Origin: Bdellovibrio bacteriovorus
Lineage (GTDB): Bacteria; Bdellovibrionota; Bdellovibrionia; Bdellovibrionales; Bdellovibrionaceae
Assembly (NCBI RefSeq): GCF_001592745.1
Contig: NZ_LUKD01000001.1
Span: forward strand, 1,260,848 to 1,324,847
Length of the DNA: 64,000 nucleotides
Direction: 5' to 3'
The notes under the pieces are model-generated. The model saw only the letters and a list, made by a program, of their open reading frames with translations, was not told where the DNA came from and did no database searches. This document shows positions 1-9,192 of this stretch, piece after piece; within the stretch, counting starts at the first letter, position 1, and every line of letters begins with the position of its first letter. The position numbers were made by a program, and so were the translations under genes.

Positions 1-197
1 TCCCCTCCCTCCCAGAAGCCTCAATCGTTTTAAATTTGTCGCGTTTGGTAGTTAATTTCGCTTTGGAACGGCTCCAAATCGGTTTGCCTTTTCCCTGTCA
101 GGTTACGGTGTGTTTGGGCTGGTCAAAAGGGTTGGATGGCAGTATATGAGGGCTGTTGTTGATCAATTGGGTTACAATTGGGGCCCGAGGTTTTTTT

Positions 198-1163
198 ATG
201 TCTTATGATATCGTGGCTGATATTCAGCGTTTAAAAAAAGAGAAGAATGCCGTTATCTTGGCTCACTATTATGAAGATGGTGATATCCAGGATGTGGCTG
301 ACTATGTTGGTGATAGTTTTTATTTGGCTAAGATGGGGCAGCAGGTTCAGCAGGATGTGATTCTTTTGGCTGGTGTTGTTTTCATGGCTGAAAGTGTGAA
401 GATTTTAAATCCTACGAAGACGGTTTTGGTTCCTGATATGGAAGCCAGTTGTTCTTTGGTGAAGGGGGCTCCTTACGATAAGTACTTGGCTTGGCGTCGT
501 CAGCATCCGGATGGGATTGCGGTTACTTACATCAACTCTTCCGCTGAAGTGAAATCTATTTCTGATGTGATTATCACTTCTTCAAATGCTCAGCAGATTG
601 TTGAGTCGATTCCTCAAGATCGCAAAATTCTTTTTGGACCTGATCAACACTTGGGTCGTTGGTTGTCTAAGAAATTGAATCGTCAGTTCGAATACTGGAA
701 TGGCGCTTGTGAAGTGCATGTTCTTTTCAATGCGAAAAGATTGGTCGAGCTTATTGCTCAACATCCAGATGCGGTTGTTATCGCGCACCCTGAGTGTGAT
801 GAGTCTGTTCTGCAGTATGCTTCGGTGATTGGTTCGACTTCCCGCTTGCTTGAAGAAGTTGAAAAAAATCCGGCGAAGAAATTTATCGTTGCAACAGAGA
901 CTGGCATTTTCCATCAGATGCAGAAGAAGCGTCCTGACGTTGAATTAATCCAGGCTCCGGTTCTGGATTCTGGATGTTCATGCAACAACTGCCCTTACAT
1001 GAAAATGAACTCGATGGAGAAAATCAAGTACGCGCTTGAGACCTTCAAACCACAGGTTCACCTGAATGAGGAGTTGCGTTTGAAAGCTAAGACGTCTTTG
1101 GATCGCATGATGGATATCACTAGCGGTAAAGAAGTTTCTTGGCCGAAAGAATTTACGGTTTAA
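198..1163 (+). CDS. nadA: Quinolinate synthase NadA
   Basis: Catalyses condensation of iminoaspartate with dihydroxyacetone phosphate to quinolinate, the first committed pyridine-forming step of de novo NAD synthesis; cytosolic, with a [4Fe-4S] cluster. The 321-residue product has the family layout, including an ILAHYYEDGDIQD stretch near the N terminus and cysteines in the three cluster positions (about C85 in ASCSL, C171 in NGACEVH, C260 in the SGCSCNNCPYM segment). The frame opens further upstream at a TTG (156), but the ATG at 198 has a GAGG seven bases ahead and gives the normal family N terminus, so I use it. The next gene follows after 23 bases, so co-transcription is likely. Confidence 0.95.
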   Translation: MSYDIVADIQRLKKEKNAVILAHYYEDGDIQDVADYVGDSFYLAKMGQQVQQDVILLAGVVFMAESVKILNPTKTVLVPDMEASCSLVKGAPYDKYLAWRRQHPDGIAVTYINSSAEVKSISDVIITSSNAQQIVESIPQDRKILFGPDQHLGRWLSKKLNRQFEYWNGACEVHVLFNAKRLVELIAQHPDAVVIAHPECDESVLQYASVIGSTSRLLEEVEKNPAKKFIVATETGIFHQMQKKRPDVELIQAPVLDSGCSCNNCPYMKMNSMEKIKYALETFKPQVHLNEELRLKAKTSLDRMMDITSGKEVSWPKEFTV

Positions 1164-1186
1164 TTTATTAAAAAGGACTCGAAGTC

Positions 1187-1717
1187 ATGACACTTTCTGC
1201 AAGCGTTATCGAGTCCTTAAAAAAGCACCTACCCTGCTCTGAGCTTGAAGTGCTTATGCACACTGAGTGGGGAAGTAAAAATCCTGACAATCGTCCCTTA
1301 ATTAACAGTGAACTTATGAAGGCCTTAAACGGCCGCACTCTTTATACCTCTATCTCTCATTGCCCTGATCTTGGAGTCGCTGTGATTGCGCCTTCCTCCG
1401 TCGGTGTCGACGTAGAAATCCGCGAGCGCGTTACGGCTCCTGTAATGGCGCGCATTTCTAAAGAGGAAGAGATGCTGGTCGCACCCAGTCTTTCTTCTTT
1501 GTGGTGCGCGAAAGAAGCTGCGTTTAAAGCACTTCGCCCCTATGAACAGCCCTCGGTCCTTTCGAAAATTTCTATAGGGGACTGGCAAAATATTGATTCT
1601 CAGATTGAGACATATCGACTCATAAATGCTCGTGAGTTTAATTCTCCCTCTGAAAACAGGGGTGTTACTATTCACTCCGCAACACACACGTTCAGCTTTT
1701 TTCTTTTTTACTCTTAA
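1187..1717 (+). CDS. 4'-phosphopantetheinyl transferase superfamily protein
   Basis: Predicted to move the phosphopantetheine arm of coenzyme A onto a serine of an acyl- or peptidyl-carrier protein. The 176-residue protein carries the superfamily signatures: SISHC near residue 55, GVDVE (D75, E77, the magnesium ligands) and W-CAKEAAFK at 106-114 with the conserved Glu and Lys. Length is between AcpS (about 120) and Sfp (about 230), closer to a compact Sfp-like form. ATG at 1187 has AAGGA upstream. It follows nadA on the same strand. The carrier-protein substrate cannot be told from the window. Confidence 0.82.
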   Translation: MTLSASVIESLKKHLPCSELEVLMHTEWGSKNPDNRPLINSELMKALNGRTLYTSISHCPDLGVAVIAPSSVGVDVEIRERVTAPVMARISKEEEMLVAPSLSSLWCAKEAAFKALRPYEQPSVLSKISIGDWQNIDSQIETYRLINAREFNSPSENRGVTIHSATHTFSFFLFYS

Positions 1718-1783
1718 CTTTGGTCTGGTCCTGCCGAAGAGTTTATTACAGATGTTAATGTACTCGTTCGAAGGCAGGTAAAT

Positions 1784-2176
1784 ATGGGAACAGCAAAATA
1801 CAATCGTAGAGTGGCTCCAAGGAAAGAAGTCTCTCCCATTCACATTTCGTATCTGACATCACTGGATGATTTCGCAAAGATCGCGAAAAATTGCGAGATC
1901 GTAGAAGCTTCTTCAACGGGACTTCTGTTGTTGATTAAGCGTGACGATTTGATTCCAACGGCTCTTCGCAAGAATTTGACCTTGGATGTTCTTATTGGTG
2001 ACCGCGTTTTCATGCACCTTGAAGAAATGAACTTGGAAATTTCTGGTGTGATCACTCGCACGCAGCTTCTAGGTAAAAAAGGTTTCTATGTGGCTGTTGA
2101 TTACAGCGAAGAAGCTCCAGAATACTGGAGAGAATGCTTGATGGATCTATTGCCTAAGCCAGGTGAATTGGACTAA
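1784..2176 (+). CDS. PilZ domain protein (putative cyclic-di-GMP receptor)
   Basis: A 130-residue single-domain protein. The N terminus reads NRRVAPRKEV, giving the RxxxR half of the PilZ binding site, and EASSTG about 30 residues on fits the second half (D/N-x-S-x-x-G, here with Glu in place of Asp/Asn). The rest is predicted beta strand, as in the PilZ barrel. Such proteins bind cyclic di-GMP and control motility, adhesion or exopolysaccharide by protein contact. The Glu substitution leaves ligand binding to be proved. A strong terminator follows directly. Confidence 0.75.
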   Translation: MGTAKYNRRVAPRKEVSPIHISYLTSLDDFAKIAKNCEIVEASSTGLLLLIKRDDLIPTALRKNLTLDVLIGDRVFMHLEEMNLEISGVITRTQLLGKKGFYVAVDYSEEAPEYWRECLMDLLPKPGELD

Positions 2177-2201
2177 TCGCTTTTTAAATTCTTTCGTTAA
2201 T

Positions 2202-2234
2202 AAAAAAGCCTGCGGTAAAAACGCAGGCTTTTTT
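2202..2234. terminator. Intrinsic terminator, probably bidirectional
   Basis: A perfect 13-bp stem (A6 then GCCTGCG, loop GTAAAAA, complementary arm ending in T6). It sits between the PilZ gene (+) and the convergent gene at 2306-2941 (-) and can serve both strands. Confidence 0.9.
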
Positions 2235-2242
2235 ATTTTCAA

Positions 2243-2267
2243 CCAAAAGTCCCCTGGCACCTTTTGG
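2243..2267. repeat. Dispersed hairpin repeat, copy 1
   Basis: An imperfect palindrome: arms CCAAAAG and CTTTTGG around the loop TCCCCTGGCAC. The central 22 bases recur with one change at 23020-23045, where the outer arm bases differ but remain complementary. A second motif just downstream (AAGCAGGCACC, about 2295-2306) has a near match before the lon terminator. The element lies just after an intrinsic terminator at a convergent junction. Confidence 0.6.
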
Positions 2268-2305
2268 TCTTGATGCACCGTAGACCCAAAAAAGAAGCAG
2301 GCACC

Positions 2306-2941
2306 TTAAAGATCGGTGAATGGTGGGAGGCCGATTTCTGAGACTAGCACTACGGAATAGTGTGGTGGCAGGAACCAGCTGATGGCTTCGGCGATGCCTT
2401 GGTGTTCTTTGGTTGGTGGGTTTCCTAGGGATTCTAGAGAGAATGCTAGGTCGTAGTGTTTGCGGTCTGTGCTCATTACGAGGATGCGCGGGCGCAGCAC
2501 GGCTTGGTCGCGGAAGAAGTCTTTTAAGATGTTGCGCACGTATTGTGGAAGGTATTGCGGACTTGGTGGGCCAGCGTGCAGCTTTTGACCTGTTGGCATT
2601 TCTACGGTGCCGACGATGGATTCGTCAGCGGATTGGTAGAACAAACCTGTCTCTTTGAAATTCCACAGCATGCCGTAGGTGAAAACGTAGTCAGGATAGT
2701 TTTTGCGAGGGTTCACGGCGATACCGACACCCTTCATCGCGGACCATTGCATGACTTTGTTCGCATTTTCTGTCGCATCTTCGCCTGTTTCGACCAAAAG
2801 ATACGGCCAACCATCGGGACCTTTTTGAGGAGCTTCATGCAGAAGCTTTACGTTTCCTTGAGTGATCGCCATGAAAAAATCGATTTCCCATTTATGATCG
2901 CGTTGCTCATCTGGGACATTTACCAACTCAAGAAGACTCAT
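2306..2941 (-). CDS. Conserved hypothetical protein, no signal peptide
   Basis: A 211-residue, probably cytosolic protein starting MSLLELVNVPDEQ, with a clear AGGAG ahead of the ATG. I do not recognise the family with confidence. It has no transmembrane segment and no obvious catalytic motif; the middle is rich in aromatic residues and the C terminus (HYSVVLVSEIGLPP) looks like a final beta strand. It lies downstream of the L,D-transpeptidase gene but is separated from it by an intrinsic terminator, so it is probably transcribed separately. Confidence 0.7.
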   Translation of the reverse strand: MSLLELVNVPDEQRDHKWEIDFFMAITQGNVKLLHEAPQKGPDGWPYLLVETGEDATENANKVMQWSAMKGVGIAVNPRKNYPDYVFTYGMLWNFKETGLFYQSADESIVGTVEMPTGQKLHAGPPSPQYLPQYVRNILKDFFRDQAVLRPRILVMSTDRKHYDLAFSLESLGNPPTKEHQGIAEAISWFLPPHYSVVLVSEIGLPPFTDL

Positions 2942-2972
2942 TTTAAACTCCTAAAACCCGGGGCCTAAAAAT

Positions 2973-3001
2973 AAAAAAGGCCGGGTGAACCAGCCTTTTT
3001 T
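2973..3001 (-). terminator. Intrinsic terminator of the L,D-transpeptidase gene
   Basis: Reading the minus strand, an A-rich run and GGC pair with GCC and a T6 run across a GC-rich loop. It lies about 40 bases after the stop of the gene at 3042-3782 and before the start of the gene at 2306-2941. Confidence 0.8.
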
Positions 3002-3041
3002 ATGACCATTTAATGTAAGGGTCAAGACGAGGACCGTCGGA

Positions 3042-3782
3042 TTAGTATTCCTCTACGATCACAATAGTTTTATAACCACGCTCGTATCTGACTTCGCCGT
3101 ATTTATCCACCAAGGGACGGCCAGAACGTGTATCAAGAACTGGAACTTGGCCTTTATCTGCTGCCAAAACTGAAGAATAGATCGTGTAGATGTGGTTTTT
3201 ATGAACGCGCACGCAACCCGAAGAGGCACGTTTACCTAACATCGCCTCGCCTGCAGCTTCGCCGCCAGAAAGATCTGGTGGGACTTGGTGAACAGCCAAA
3301 CCACGTTTTTCATTGAAGAACATCGCGTAAGGCATTTTGAATTTGCTTTCGCCAGAACGGTAGTTGGCGTTTTCAACACGTTTAATAGTGTAGAAACCAC
3401 GAGTTGTGTGTCTCCAGTGAGACTCTGTAGAACCTTTGAAGATTTTATTGATCACGCCACGGATCGGAGTGATGTACTCTAGATCTTCGCGACCTGTAGA
3501 TACTTTTGTTTTCAGCATCAACTGACGGTTTGTGTAAAGGCGAAGAGATTGCGCCATCGGGCCGCTAGCCGCTTTGTTGATGACGATCACGTTTGTGTAT
3601 TGGTTTAAATAAGTCTCGCCACGGAAGTAAGCTTCTTCGTCGAAAAGTTGACCACGAGGAGCTTCGTAGCTGTCTTCAACCATCAAACGGCGTTCGGCTT
3701 CGTTGCGAGATTGTGCGAACGAGTTTACAGAAAATAGAGTCGCAAGTAACAACAACGAGAAAATCGTCAATAAGCCCTTCAT
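3042..3782 (-). CDS. Exported L,D-transpeptidase (YkuD domain)
   Basis: Predicted to act on peptidoglycan in the periplasm, either forming 3-3 cross-links or attaching lipoproteins or amino acids to stem peptides. The 246-residue product has a cleavable signal peptide (residues 1-24, ending SFAQS) and a YkuD domain with H165 (AVHQVPP) and the SSGCVRVH motif carrying the catalytic C190. The usual HG after the strand is HQ here, a minor departure. In Bdellovibrio this family is expanded and linked to remodelling of prey and self wall; that link is from the family, not shown here. The gene ends in its own terminator and diverges from the NHL lipoprotein gene. Confidence 0.88.
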   Translation of the reverse strand: MKGLLTIFSLLLLATLFSVNSFAQSRNEAERRLMVEDSYEAPRGQLFDEEAYFRGETYLNQYTNVIVINKAASGPMAQSLRLYTNRQLMLKTKVSTGREDLEYITPIRGVINKIFKGSTESHWRHTTRGFYTIKRVENANYRSGESKFKMPYAMFFNEKRGLAVHQVPPDLSGGEAAGEAMLGKRASSGCVRVHKNHIYTIYSSVLAADKGQVPVLDTRSGRPLVDKYGEVRYERGYKTIVIVEEY

Positions 3783-4037
3783 GAATTCTCCCCATCAAGG
3801 TTGGCAAAGATTAAGATTTGTTAAAATCAATACCCCCGTGGTCTAACAAAAATTTTTCCAAGCGCGTACAAATTTTGGTCATCTTGTAACAAATCAGAGA
3901 TTAGGAAAATAATTCCACATTTGACATAAGCCCTTCGTCAGCTCGTTTTAAATGACATCTGAATCAAATTTGCGCGCGCATCAAAGACTTCCTAAAATTT
4001 CATCAATATCTACGCGATCCCAAAAATGGAGTGTGAA

Positions 4038-5252
4038 ATGAAGTTCGTTATGAAATTTCTTCCTGCCCTATTCGCAATCGTATCAATTGGATGTTCTGGT
4101 GGTGGAGGCGGAGGCTCTGATACTCCCGGCCAAAACTACAACAAACTGAATCTAGGCGACGGCCAACTTGCCTCTCGCGTGATTGGACAAGCCAACCTCA
4201 CTTCGGACTCTTCGGGAACCACGCAAACAAAGTTGAAAACTCCCTATGGATTGGACTTGGATCCCTATGGAGTCCTACGGGTCACAGAGTTTTTAAATAA
4301 TCGCATCACTACTTTTGCGACGATTCACGCAAGCTCAGGCTCGGGAGCCGAAGCCGTGTTGGGACAATCTAGCTTCACGAGTGGCGGAGCTAACGGGGGC
4401 GCGGGTGCCGGTCGACCTGCGGCGAATACTCTGTACCGCCCCACTTCGGCAAAAACCTTCGGAAATAAATTGATCGTCGCGGACTCCTTTAATCACCGCG
4501 TGCTCATTTACAACTCCATTCCAACCACGGGAAATCCGAATGCAGATGTGGTGATTGGTTCACTTGATTTTGTCACTCCAATGCCCGGTGTTTGTGCGGC
4601 AAACACTCTGCACTTTCCTTCTCACGTGACGGTCGTGAACGGAAAATTAATTATCACGGACACAGGCAATCATCGCATTTTGATTTTTGATTCCGTTCCT
4701 ACAGGCAATCTCCCTTCACCGTCGTTAGTTCTTGGTCAACCTGATTTCACGACGTGTGACTCTACGACGATCAATGGGGCTACAGCTTCAAGACTTTATG
4801 GTCCAACGAGTGTCTGGTCTGACGGAAAGAAGTTCGTAGTTGCTGACAGAGAAAATCATCGCGTGCTTATTTGGAACTCATTCCCTACACAGAATGGCCA
4901 ACCTGCGGATCTAGTTTTAGGTCAGCCTGACTTTGCTTCTAATACTGCGAACGTCGGCGGAATTTCTGGAAGCAGCATGAATCTTCCATTCTCGGTCAGT
5001 GCGAATCCCGCAGGGCAAATGTTTTTATCTGAACAGGGAAATAACCGCGTTCTTATCTGGGATCGGTTTCCAACAAGCACTCAACAACCTGCCGATCGCG
5101 TGTTAGGGCAAAATAGCATGACGACGAACTCGGCACCCAACCCGCCGAATGCAGGATCTATGGCGACTCCCGGAGAAGTGATCTTTGCGGAAAACAGTTT
5201 GATCGTCGCTGATTCGATGAACAACCGTGTTTTGATTTTTGATAGTAAATAA
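4038..5252 (+). CDS. NHL-repeat beta-propeller lipoprotein
   Basis: A 404-residue cell-envelope protein of unknown ligand. After a hydrophobic leader comes GCSGGGGGG, a likely lipobox (the -3 residue is Ser, not Leu) followed by a glycine tether. The body holds about six repeats of the type VADSFNHRVLIYNSIPT, with a ...VLGQPDF... strand between them, which is typical of NHL propellers. These usually bind proteins or carbohydrates. An ATG four codons earlier (4026) is open, but GGAG at 4028-4031 fits the ATG at 4038. A possible promoter (TTGACA at 3921) lies upstream in the 240-base divergent region. Confidence 0.8.
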   Translation: MKFVMKFLPALFAIVSIGCSGGGGGGSDTPGQNYNKLNLGDGQLASRVIGQANLTSDSSGTTQTKLKTPYGLDLDPYGVLRVTEFLNNRITTFATIHASSGSGAEAVLGQSSFTSGGANGGAGAGRPAANTLYRPTSAKTFGNKLIVADSFNHRVLIYNSIPTTGNPNADVVIGSLDFVTPMPGVCAANTLHFPSHVTVVNGKLIITDTGNHRILIFDSVPTGNLPSPSLVLGQPDFTTCDSTTINGATASRLYGPTSVWSDGKKFVVADRENHRVLIWNSFPTQNGQPADLVLGQPDFASNTANVGGISGSSMNLPFSVSANPAGQMFLSEQGNNRVLIWDRFPTSTQQPADRVLGQNSMTTNSAPNPPNAGSMATPGEVIFAENSLIVADSMNNRVLIFDSK

Positions 5253-5294
5253 TGAAATCAGAGAGGCCGTCGTGGGGCAGACAGTGTCCACTAA

Positions 5295-5972
5295 CTAAAA
5301 GGGCCTGCCCCCGTTTAACTGGATGACTTGATCGGTGCCACTGACGTTGATGTATTTACCATACATCATATTATTCCAAGAATAGCTACAGTAGGTGCCG
5401 CCGGAAGAAGAATTCGGGTAAGTAGAAATAGATCCCTGAATAGCGCCGCGATCTTCGTTCACTGTCACTTTCAACGTCCCACTCAACGTAATAGAAGTTG
5501 CAAATGTTTTTGCCGGACCTAATGTTGCAGAATAAGTTCCTTCTCCCATAGCTACGATACTCACCACAGTTGAGCTATTAGGCGCTAACGACCACTTTCC
5601 TTCGCCAGCATAATTCGTAATGGAATTAGTGCTGCTGGTTTTCGTTCCACTGACGTTACCACACACAACCAAGGTTGTATTCATGCTGTAAGCCGGACAA
5701 CACATGTTGTTGCCAAACGCCCCTGAACTGTTATTGAAGGAAATCGTTCCCGTCTGAGGAAGTTTTGAAAGATTTGAAAGCGTCACTTTGACGACAAATC
5801 CTGAAATAATAGGAGTTCCTTCTGAAAGATGCATTGGCTCCTCCCAAACAGTTTTTTTAAAGTCGTGGTAAGACATTAAGTCCAATGGTGGGGAAATCAA
5901 AGTTCTCGCGGCGAAAGCTTGTGAGCCAGCGAAAATTAGCAGTATTCCTAATATGGTATTTAAACCGTTCAT
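5295..5972 (-). CDS. Exported protein of unknown function, end of prepilin cluster
   Basis: A 225-residue protein with a clear signal peptide (ILLIFAGSQAFAA). The mature part is rich in Ser, Thr, Asn and Gly, with several cysteines (a CC pair near 91, others near 108 and 193) and predicted beta structure. It could be a pilus-associated or surface subunit, but no family is recognised. It starts 12 bases after the stop of the last prepilin-like gene, so it probably belongs to that operon and is exported with, or acts on, the pseudopilus. Confidence 0.7.
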   Translation of the reverse strand: MNGLNTILGILLIFAGSQAFAARTLISPPLDLMSYHDFKKTVWEEPMHLSEGTPIISGFVVKVTLSNLSKLPQTGTISFNNSSGAFGNNMCCPAYSMNTTLVVCGNVSGTKTSSTNSITNYAGEGKWSLAPNSSTVVSIVAMGEGTYSATLGPAKTFATSITLSGTLKVTVNEDRGAIQGSISTYPNSSSGGTYCSYSWNNMMYGKYINVSGTDQVIQLNGGRPF

Positions 5973-5984
5973 AATGACTCCCCT

Positions 5985-7331
5985 TTAAAATATATAATAT
6001 GGTCTGCTGATTTGCTTTCCACGAGTCAACCCCAGCGTTCGACTGTTTTCGATATCTTGCTCATAGGTGTCTGGAAAGCCCACACAAATAAATCTTCGAC
6101 CGCTAGTATGCGTGATCAAAAACTCGGGCTCTAATCCGGAAAGCTCTCCCGAGTCCGCGATCGATTTCACCAAAACGTAAAGAATTTTTCCAGAATCCGT
6201 TTTCAGTAAAAACGTCGAAACGCTAGCGGAGCTGCTTGATGGATCGAATATTAAACTGTGATTGCCGGTCGTTCCCGCAATGCCGGAAATTCCATGAGAC
6301 CATCCCATCTGTCCCAATTTACATATAGGCACCAGAGTCTTCGTCGAGGTTTCTAAATAGCTGATGACTGTACTTTCACCGCCGCCGTGAACCGAAATGA
6401 TTTGATCCTCGCCTTGGTCTTCACCGACAACTTCAATATCGTCTATGTTAGTTAAAGCTTCTTTATCATAAGGCGGAAAGACTTTGTGCCCAGCCAAACT
6501 ACCGTTTTCAGCAACCATGTAAGAGCCACTATTTAGATTTCGAAAATTAACAATTTGTCCATCATTAGCTCTTAAACCAAAAAAGTCGCCGCGATAGTAA
6601 GCGACTCCCGTGCCTCCCCCGAGGTTTGCGATGTCATCGCACGAAACTCCGGTGTACTGACGATACTTGGACCACATTTGATTGCGACAAGGGTCGTTAG
6701 CAATGGGATATTGCTGAACTATTTTCAGATCCCCCGAATCAAGATGCATTCGATTGGGCGAATCCGACGTAAATAAAGAGAAGCGATTGTTAGCAGTTCT
6801 CTCTCCATTGACATAAAGAACGGCGTTAAACTCCGCACGGTCCTTCGTTGTGAAGGTGTTATTATAAAAGAAATCAACATGGATGCGTTCCATATTGATG
6901 GTAATCACTTTGCGAGTCAGCGGTCCATCGGCCGGCGAGTCTTCATTGATTTGCCATCCATTTGCATAAGAAAAAAGAGCGCGCTCTTCCGGCGAAAGCC
7001 CCGCAAGGTCTGACATCGTAAATACAGAAATTTTTTTGGCTCCCAGCTTCGTGCAGCGATGGCCTTCTGCTAAAGCACGTAGAAAAAGCCGCGCATCATC
7101 GCAATGGCGTGCCTCGATCATATACTTCGCTTCCGCAAAGCGCACGGCCAACATAAATGTTTCGATAGCGGAACTTAACGTCAGTCGGTGTTGAGAGCTT
7201 TGTCGTTGTCTTTTGGCTTCGTGAATTTGATCGTTGATGATGGCGAGCACAGCACCAACAATCAGTCCTAAAACTCCCATCAGCATTAAGCTCATCACAA
7301 TATTCCCGCGCTGATTAGAACGAGCTGACAT
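5985..7331 (-). CDS. Prepilin-like protein, third gene of minor-pilin cluster
   Basis: A 448-residue protein whose N terminus (NQRGNIVMSLMLMG...) is a short basic leader, a Gly and a long hydrophobic helix, as in class III prepilins. Residue +5 after the Gly is Ser instead of Glu, as in GspK- or PilX-like tip subunits. The remainder is a large globular domain of unknown fold. The frame opens at 7382, but the ATG at 7331 has CGAGG six bases ahead and gives the short leader, so I use it. It overlaps the preceding gene by 17 bases. Confidence 0.7.
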   Translation of the reverse strand: MSARSNQRGNIVMSLMLMGVLGLIVGAVLAIINDQIHEAKRQRQSSQHRLTLSSAIETFMLAVRFAEAKYMIEARHCDDARLFLRALAEGHRCTKLGAKKISVFTMSDLAGLSPEERALFSYANGWQINEDSPADGPLTRKVITINMERIHVDFFYNNTFTTKDRAEFNAVLYVNGERTANNRFSLFTSDSPNRMHLDSGDLKIVQQYPIANDPCRNQMWSKYRQYTGVSCDDIANLGGGTGVAYYRGDFFGLRANDGQIVNFRNLNSGSYMVAENGSLAGHKVFPPYDKEALTNIDDIEVVGEDQGEDQIISVHGGGESTVISYLETSTKTLVPICKLGQMGWSHGISGIAGTTGNHSLIFDPSSSSASVSTFLLKTDSGKILYVLVKSIADSGELSGLEPEFLITHTSGRRFICVGFPDTYEQDIENSRTLGLTRGKQISRPYYIF

Positions 7332-8508
7332 GATAAGCCTCGTTAAAAAGTTCGGGATTTGTCTTCTTCGCTTTGTAATCACGGTTCACTTGCAAATAGA
7401 AACTGATGGTGTGGATGAATTCTTGTTTAATCAATGAAAAGGAAGTTTTTATAATCTGCCCATCAATCTCGCCATTTAACGAAACAGGCAATGGCGAGGG
7501 AATGGTTAGCACTTCACAGCCGGACCCATCGCAATAGTTTTTCGAAAACGCCGAGGCTCGAATGACTTTTTCCCCGGCAAAGGGCTTATTGAAAATCTGC
7601 TGCGCACGTAGGCTAACGACGCCTTCGGTTCTAAGAAAAACTTTTGTGCAGGAAATTTTGCTTGTCGAATCTAAAGCGCAGTCATTCACGACCATGTTCA
7701 TTTCGCCGTCAACCTGCCCCATCCCTACACTCATGAGCCTCAAAGGAGACAGCTTCACTGGCGGCCGCCCCATCGCATTTAAAACTGTCTGACTGTCCGG
7801 AGCACTTACACCAGAGTCAGGAATGAGGAATGGTTTTATCGGAAGAGTATAAAGCTGATTTCTATTTTTTGTGTATTTAATGCAGTCAGAGTTACCAGCA
7901 TAGCGAGGTTCTGCAAATGTGCCTGTATCTGCGTTGTATTGAGGATCAAATTTTTGCAAATTTCCGCTGACAGAAAATAGAACTGAATTTGGTTCATCCG
8001 TTAAGGCGATAACAGTATTTTGCGAAAGATCGATTTCACCTGTCGGCATTTGCGTTCCGTTAGCTCCGACCTCTACAGAGTTTCCCGACACACTTAAATT
8101 CCCAAAGTCATCGACGGAGGCATCGATTAAGAGAGTCTTTTCATCCAAGGGGCAAATAACTGGAAGAGACGGACTCTTCACATCAGAGTAAACCCACAAG
8201 TAAGATGTCGAGTTTTCGCAGGATTCAGTAAGATTCGCACATCGATCTTCATAGGGAATTACAACTCTTCCTAACGGCAAACCCGAAGTTTGTGCAGCAA
8301 AACCATAGAAATGAATGTCGGACCTTAGCATATTTCTTTGCAAGAATCCCATCAGCAGATTGGCTTCGGTCTTAATCGACCTATTTAAAAAGACTTTATT
8401 AAAATCTTTAGAGATATCTGAAAACGCCGTGGTAATCGCAAAGATACCGATAAGGGTCACACTCAGCGCGACTAAAATTTCAATCAAAGAAAAGCCGCGC
8501 TGATTCAC
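7315..8508 (-). CDS. Type IV prepilin-like protein (PilW/GspJ-like)
   Basis: A 397-residue protein beginning NQRGFSLIEILVALSV, the canonical prepilin peptidase site (cleavage G|F, Glu at +5) and pilin helix. The long C-terminal domain makes it a minor pilin or pseudopilin, not a major one. The GTG at 8508 overlaps the previous stop (TAGTG) and has GGAGAGG at proper spacing; a TTG two codons earlier (8514) is less likely. It forms an operon with the prepilin-like genes on each side. Confidence 0.8.
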   Translation of the reverse strand: MNQRGFSLIEILVALSVTLIGIFAITTAFSDISKDFNKVFLNRSIKTEANLLMGFLQRNMLRSDIHFYGFAAQTSGLPLGRVVIPYEDRCANLTESCENSTSYLWVYSDVKSPSLPVICPLDEKTLLIDASVDDFGNLSVSGNSVEVGANGTQMPTGEIDLSQNTVIALTDEPNSVLFSVSGNLQKFDPQYNADTGTFAEPRYAGNSDCIKYTKNRNQLYTLPIKPFLIPDSGVSAPDSQTVLNAMGRPPVKLSPLRLMSVGMGQVDGEMNMVVNDCALDSTSKISCTKVFLRTEGVVSLRAQQIFNKPFAGEKVIRASAFSKNYCDGSGCEVLTIPSPLPVSLNGEIDGQIIKTSFSLIKQEFIHTISFYLQVNRDYKAKKTNPELFNEAYHVSSF

Positions 8509-9035
8509 TACCAAGGGCCTCTCCGAATTGTGACGGTTTTATTTTCAAGCTTATGCGTTTTCGCCGAGAAGTAATAATAGTTAAACGAAAGCTCCAAAAG
8601 CTGGTTTGCCACAATATGTCTGCAGTACATTAAGTCGATGCAGCTGGGGGACGCGTAGTGGGGCCCGATAAAGAGCGCTAAATTTTTTCCTAGAAGCTCA
8701 CCCATCGCGGGGATGTCTTCGATATTATCCGCATTAATGGGTACTCCCACCTTTTCACTATCTAAGGTGATGCTTTCGCAACTACTGCTGGTTTTTTGGG
8801 TCCAGGCATTTCTGTCGCTACAAAGATTTCTGATTTTATAAAGTGGGGATTTAAAAATATCCGTGAAGATCGTCACCGAAAGATCGTTGGACTTTCCTTC
8901 TCGAGAAAGATCCGAGGAAACCGCCCAATAATTATTGAAAACCACCGCGGCCGCCATCGTAGCTATAGACACGACGAGTATGCCAACAAGGCTTTCGATA
9001 ATAGTGAGCCCAGCGTCTGTTCCGGAAACGTACAT
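8508..9035 (-). CDS. Type IV prepilin-like protein (PilV/GspI-like)
   Basis: A 175-residue protein with leader MYVSGTDAG, then LTIIESLVGILVVSIATMA: a prepilin cleavage site after Gly with Glu at +5 and the N-terminal helix. It is the first gene of a tight cluster (one-base overlap, then a 17-base overlap) resembling the minor-pilin sets that prime type IV pilus or type II pseudopilus assembly. No assembly ATPase, inner-membrane platform or secretin gene is nearby, so the machine it serves must be encoded elsewhere. Confidence 0.78.
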   Translation of the reverse strand: MYVSGTDAGLTIIESLVGILVVSIATMAAAVVFNNYWAVSSDLSREGKSNDLSVTIFTDIFKSPLYKIRNLCSDRNAWTQKTSSSCESITLDSEKVGVPINADNIEDIPAMGELLGKNLALFIGPHYASPSCIDLMYCRHIVANQLLELSFNYYYFSAKTHKLENKTVTIRRGPW

Positions 9036-9140
9036 ATAGAGACAGCCTATATTTCGAACAAATCGAAGTAAAGGAACCTACCTCATGTTCTGGCCTATAA
9101 ACCGGGTTCGCTGATTTACTGTAATGCTTGTGACAAATAA

Positions 9141-9166
9141 AAAAACCACCTTGGTCGGTGGTTTTT
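9141..9166 (-). terminator. Intrinsic terminator after tRNA-Val
   Basis: A perfect 10-bp stem (A5CCACC with GGTGGT5) and six-base loop, 27 bases downstream of the tRNA 3' end on the minus strand, ending in a T run. Confidence 0.85.
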
Positions 9167-9192
9167 AGTGCGAGATAAATTTTGAAGAAAAA

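Noticed and set aside
1325..1843. 172-codon open frame on the minus strand
   Set aside because: It lies antisense to the phosphopantetheinyl transferase and PilZ genes; the product is Arg/Cys-rich with no motif and no ribosome-binding site.
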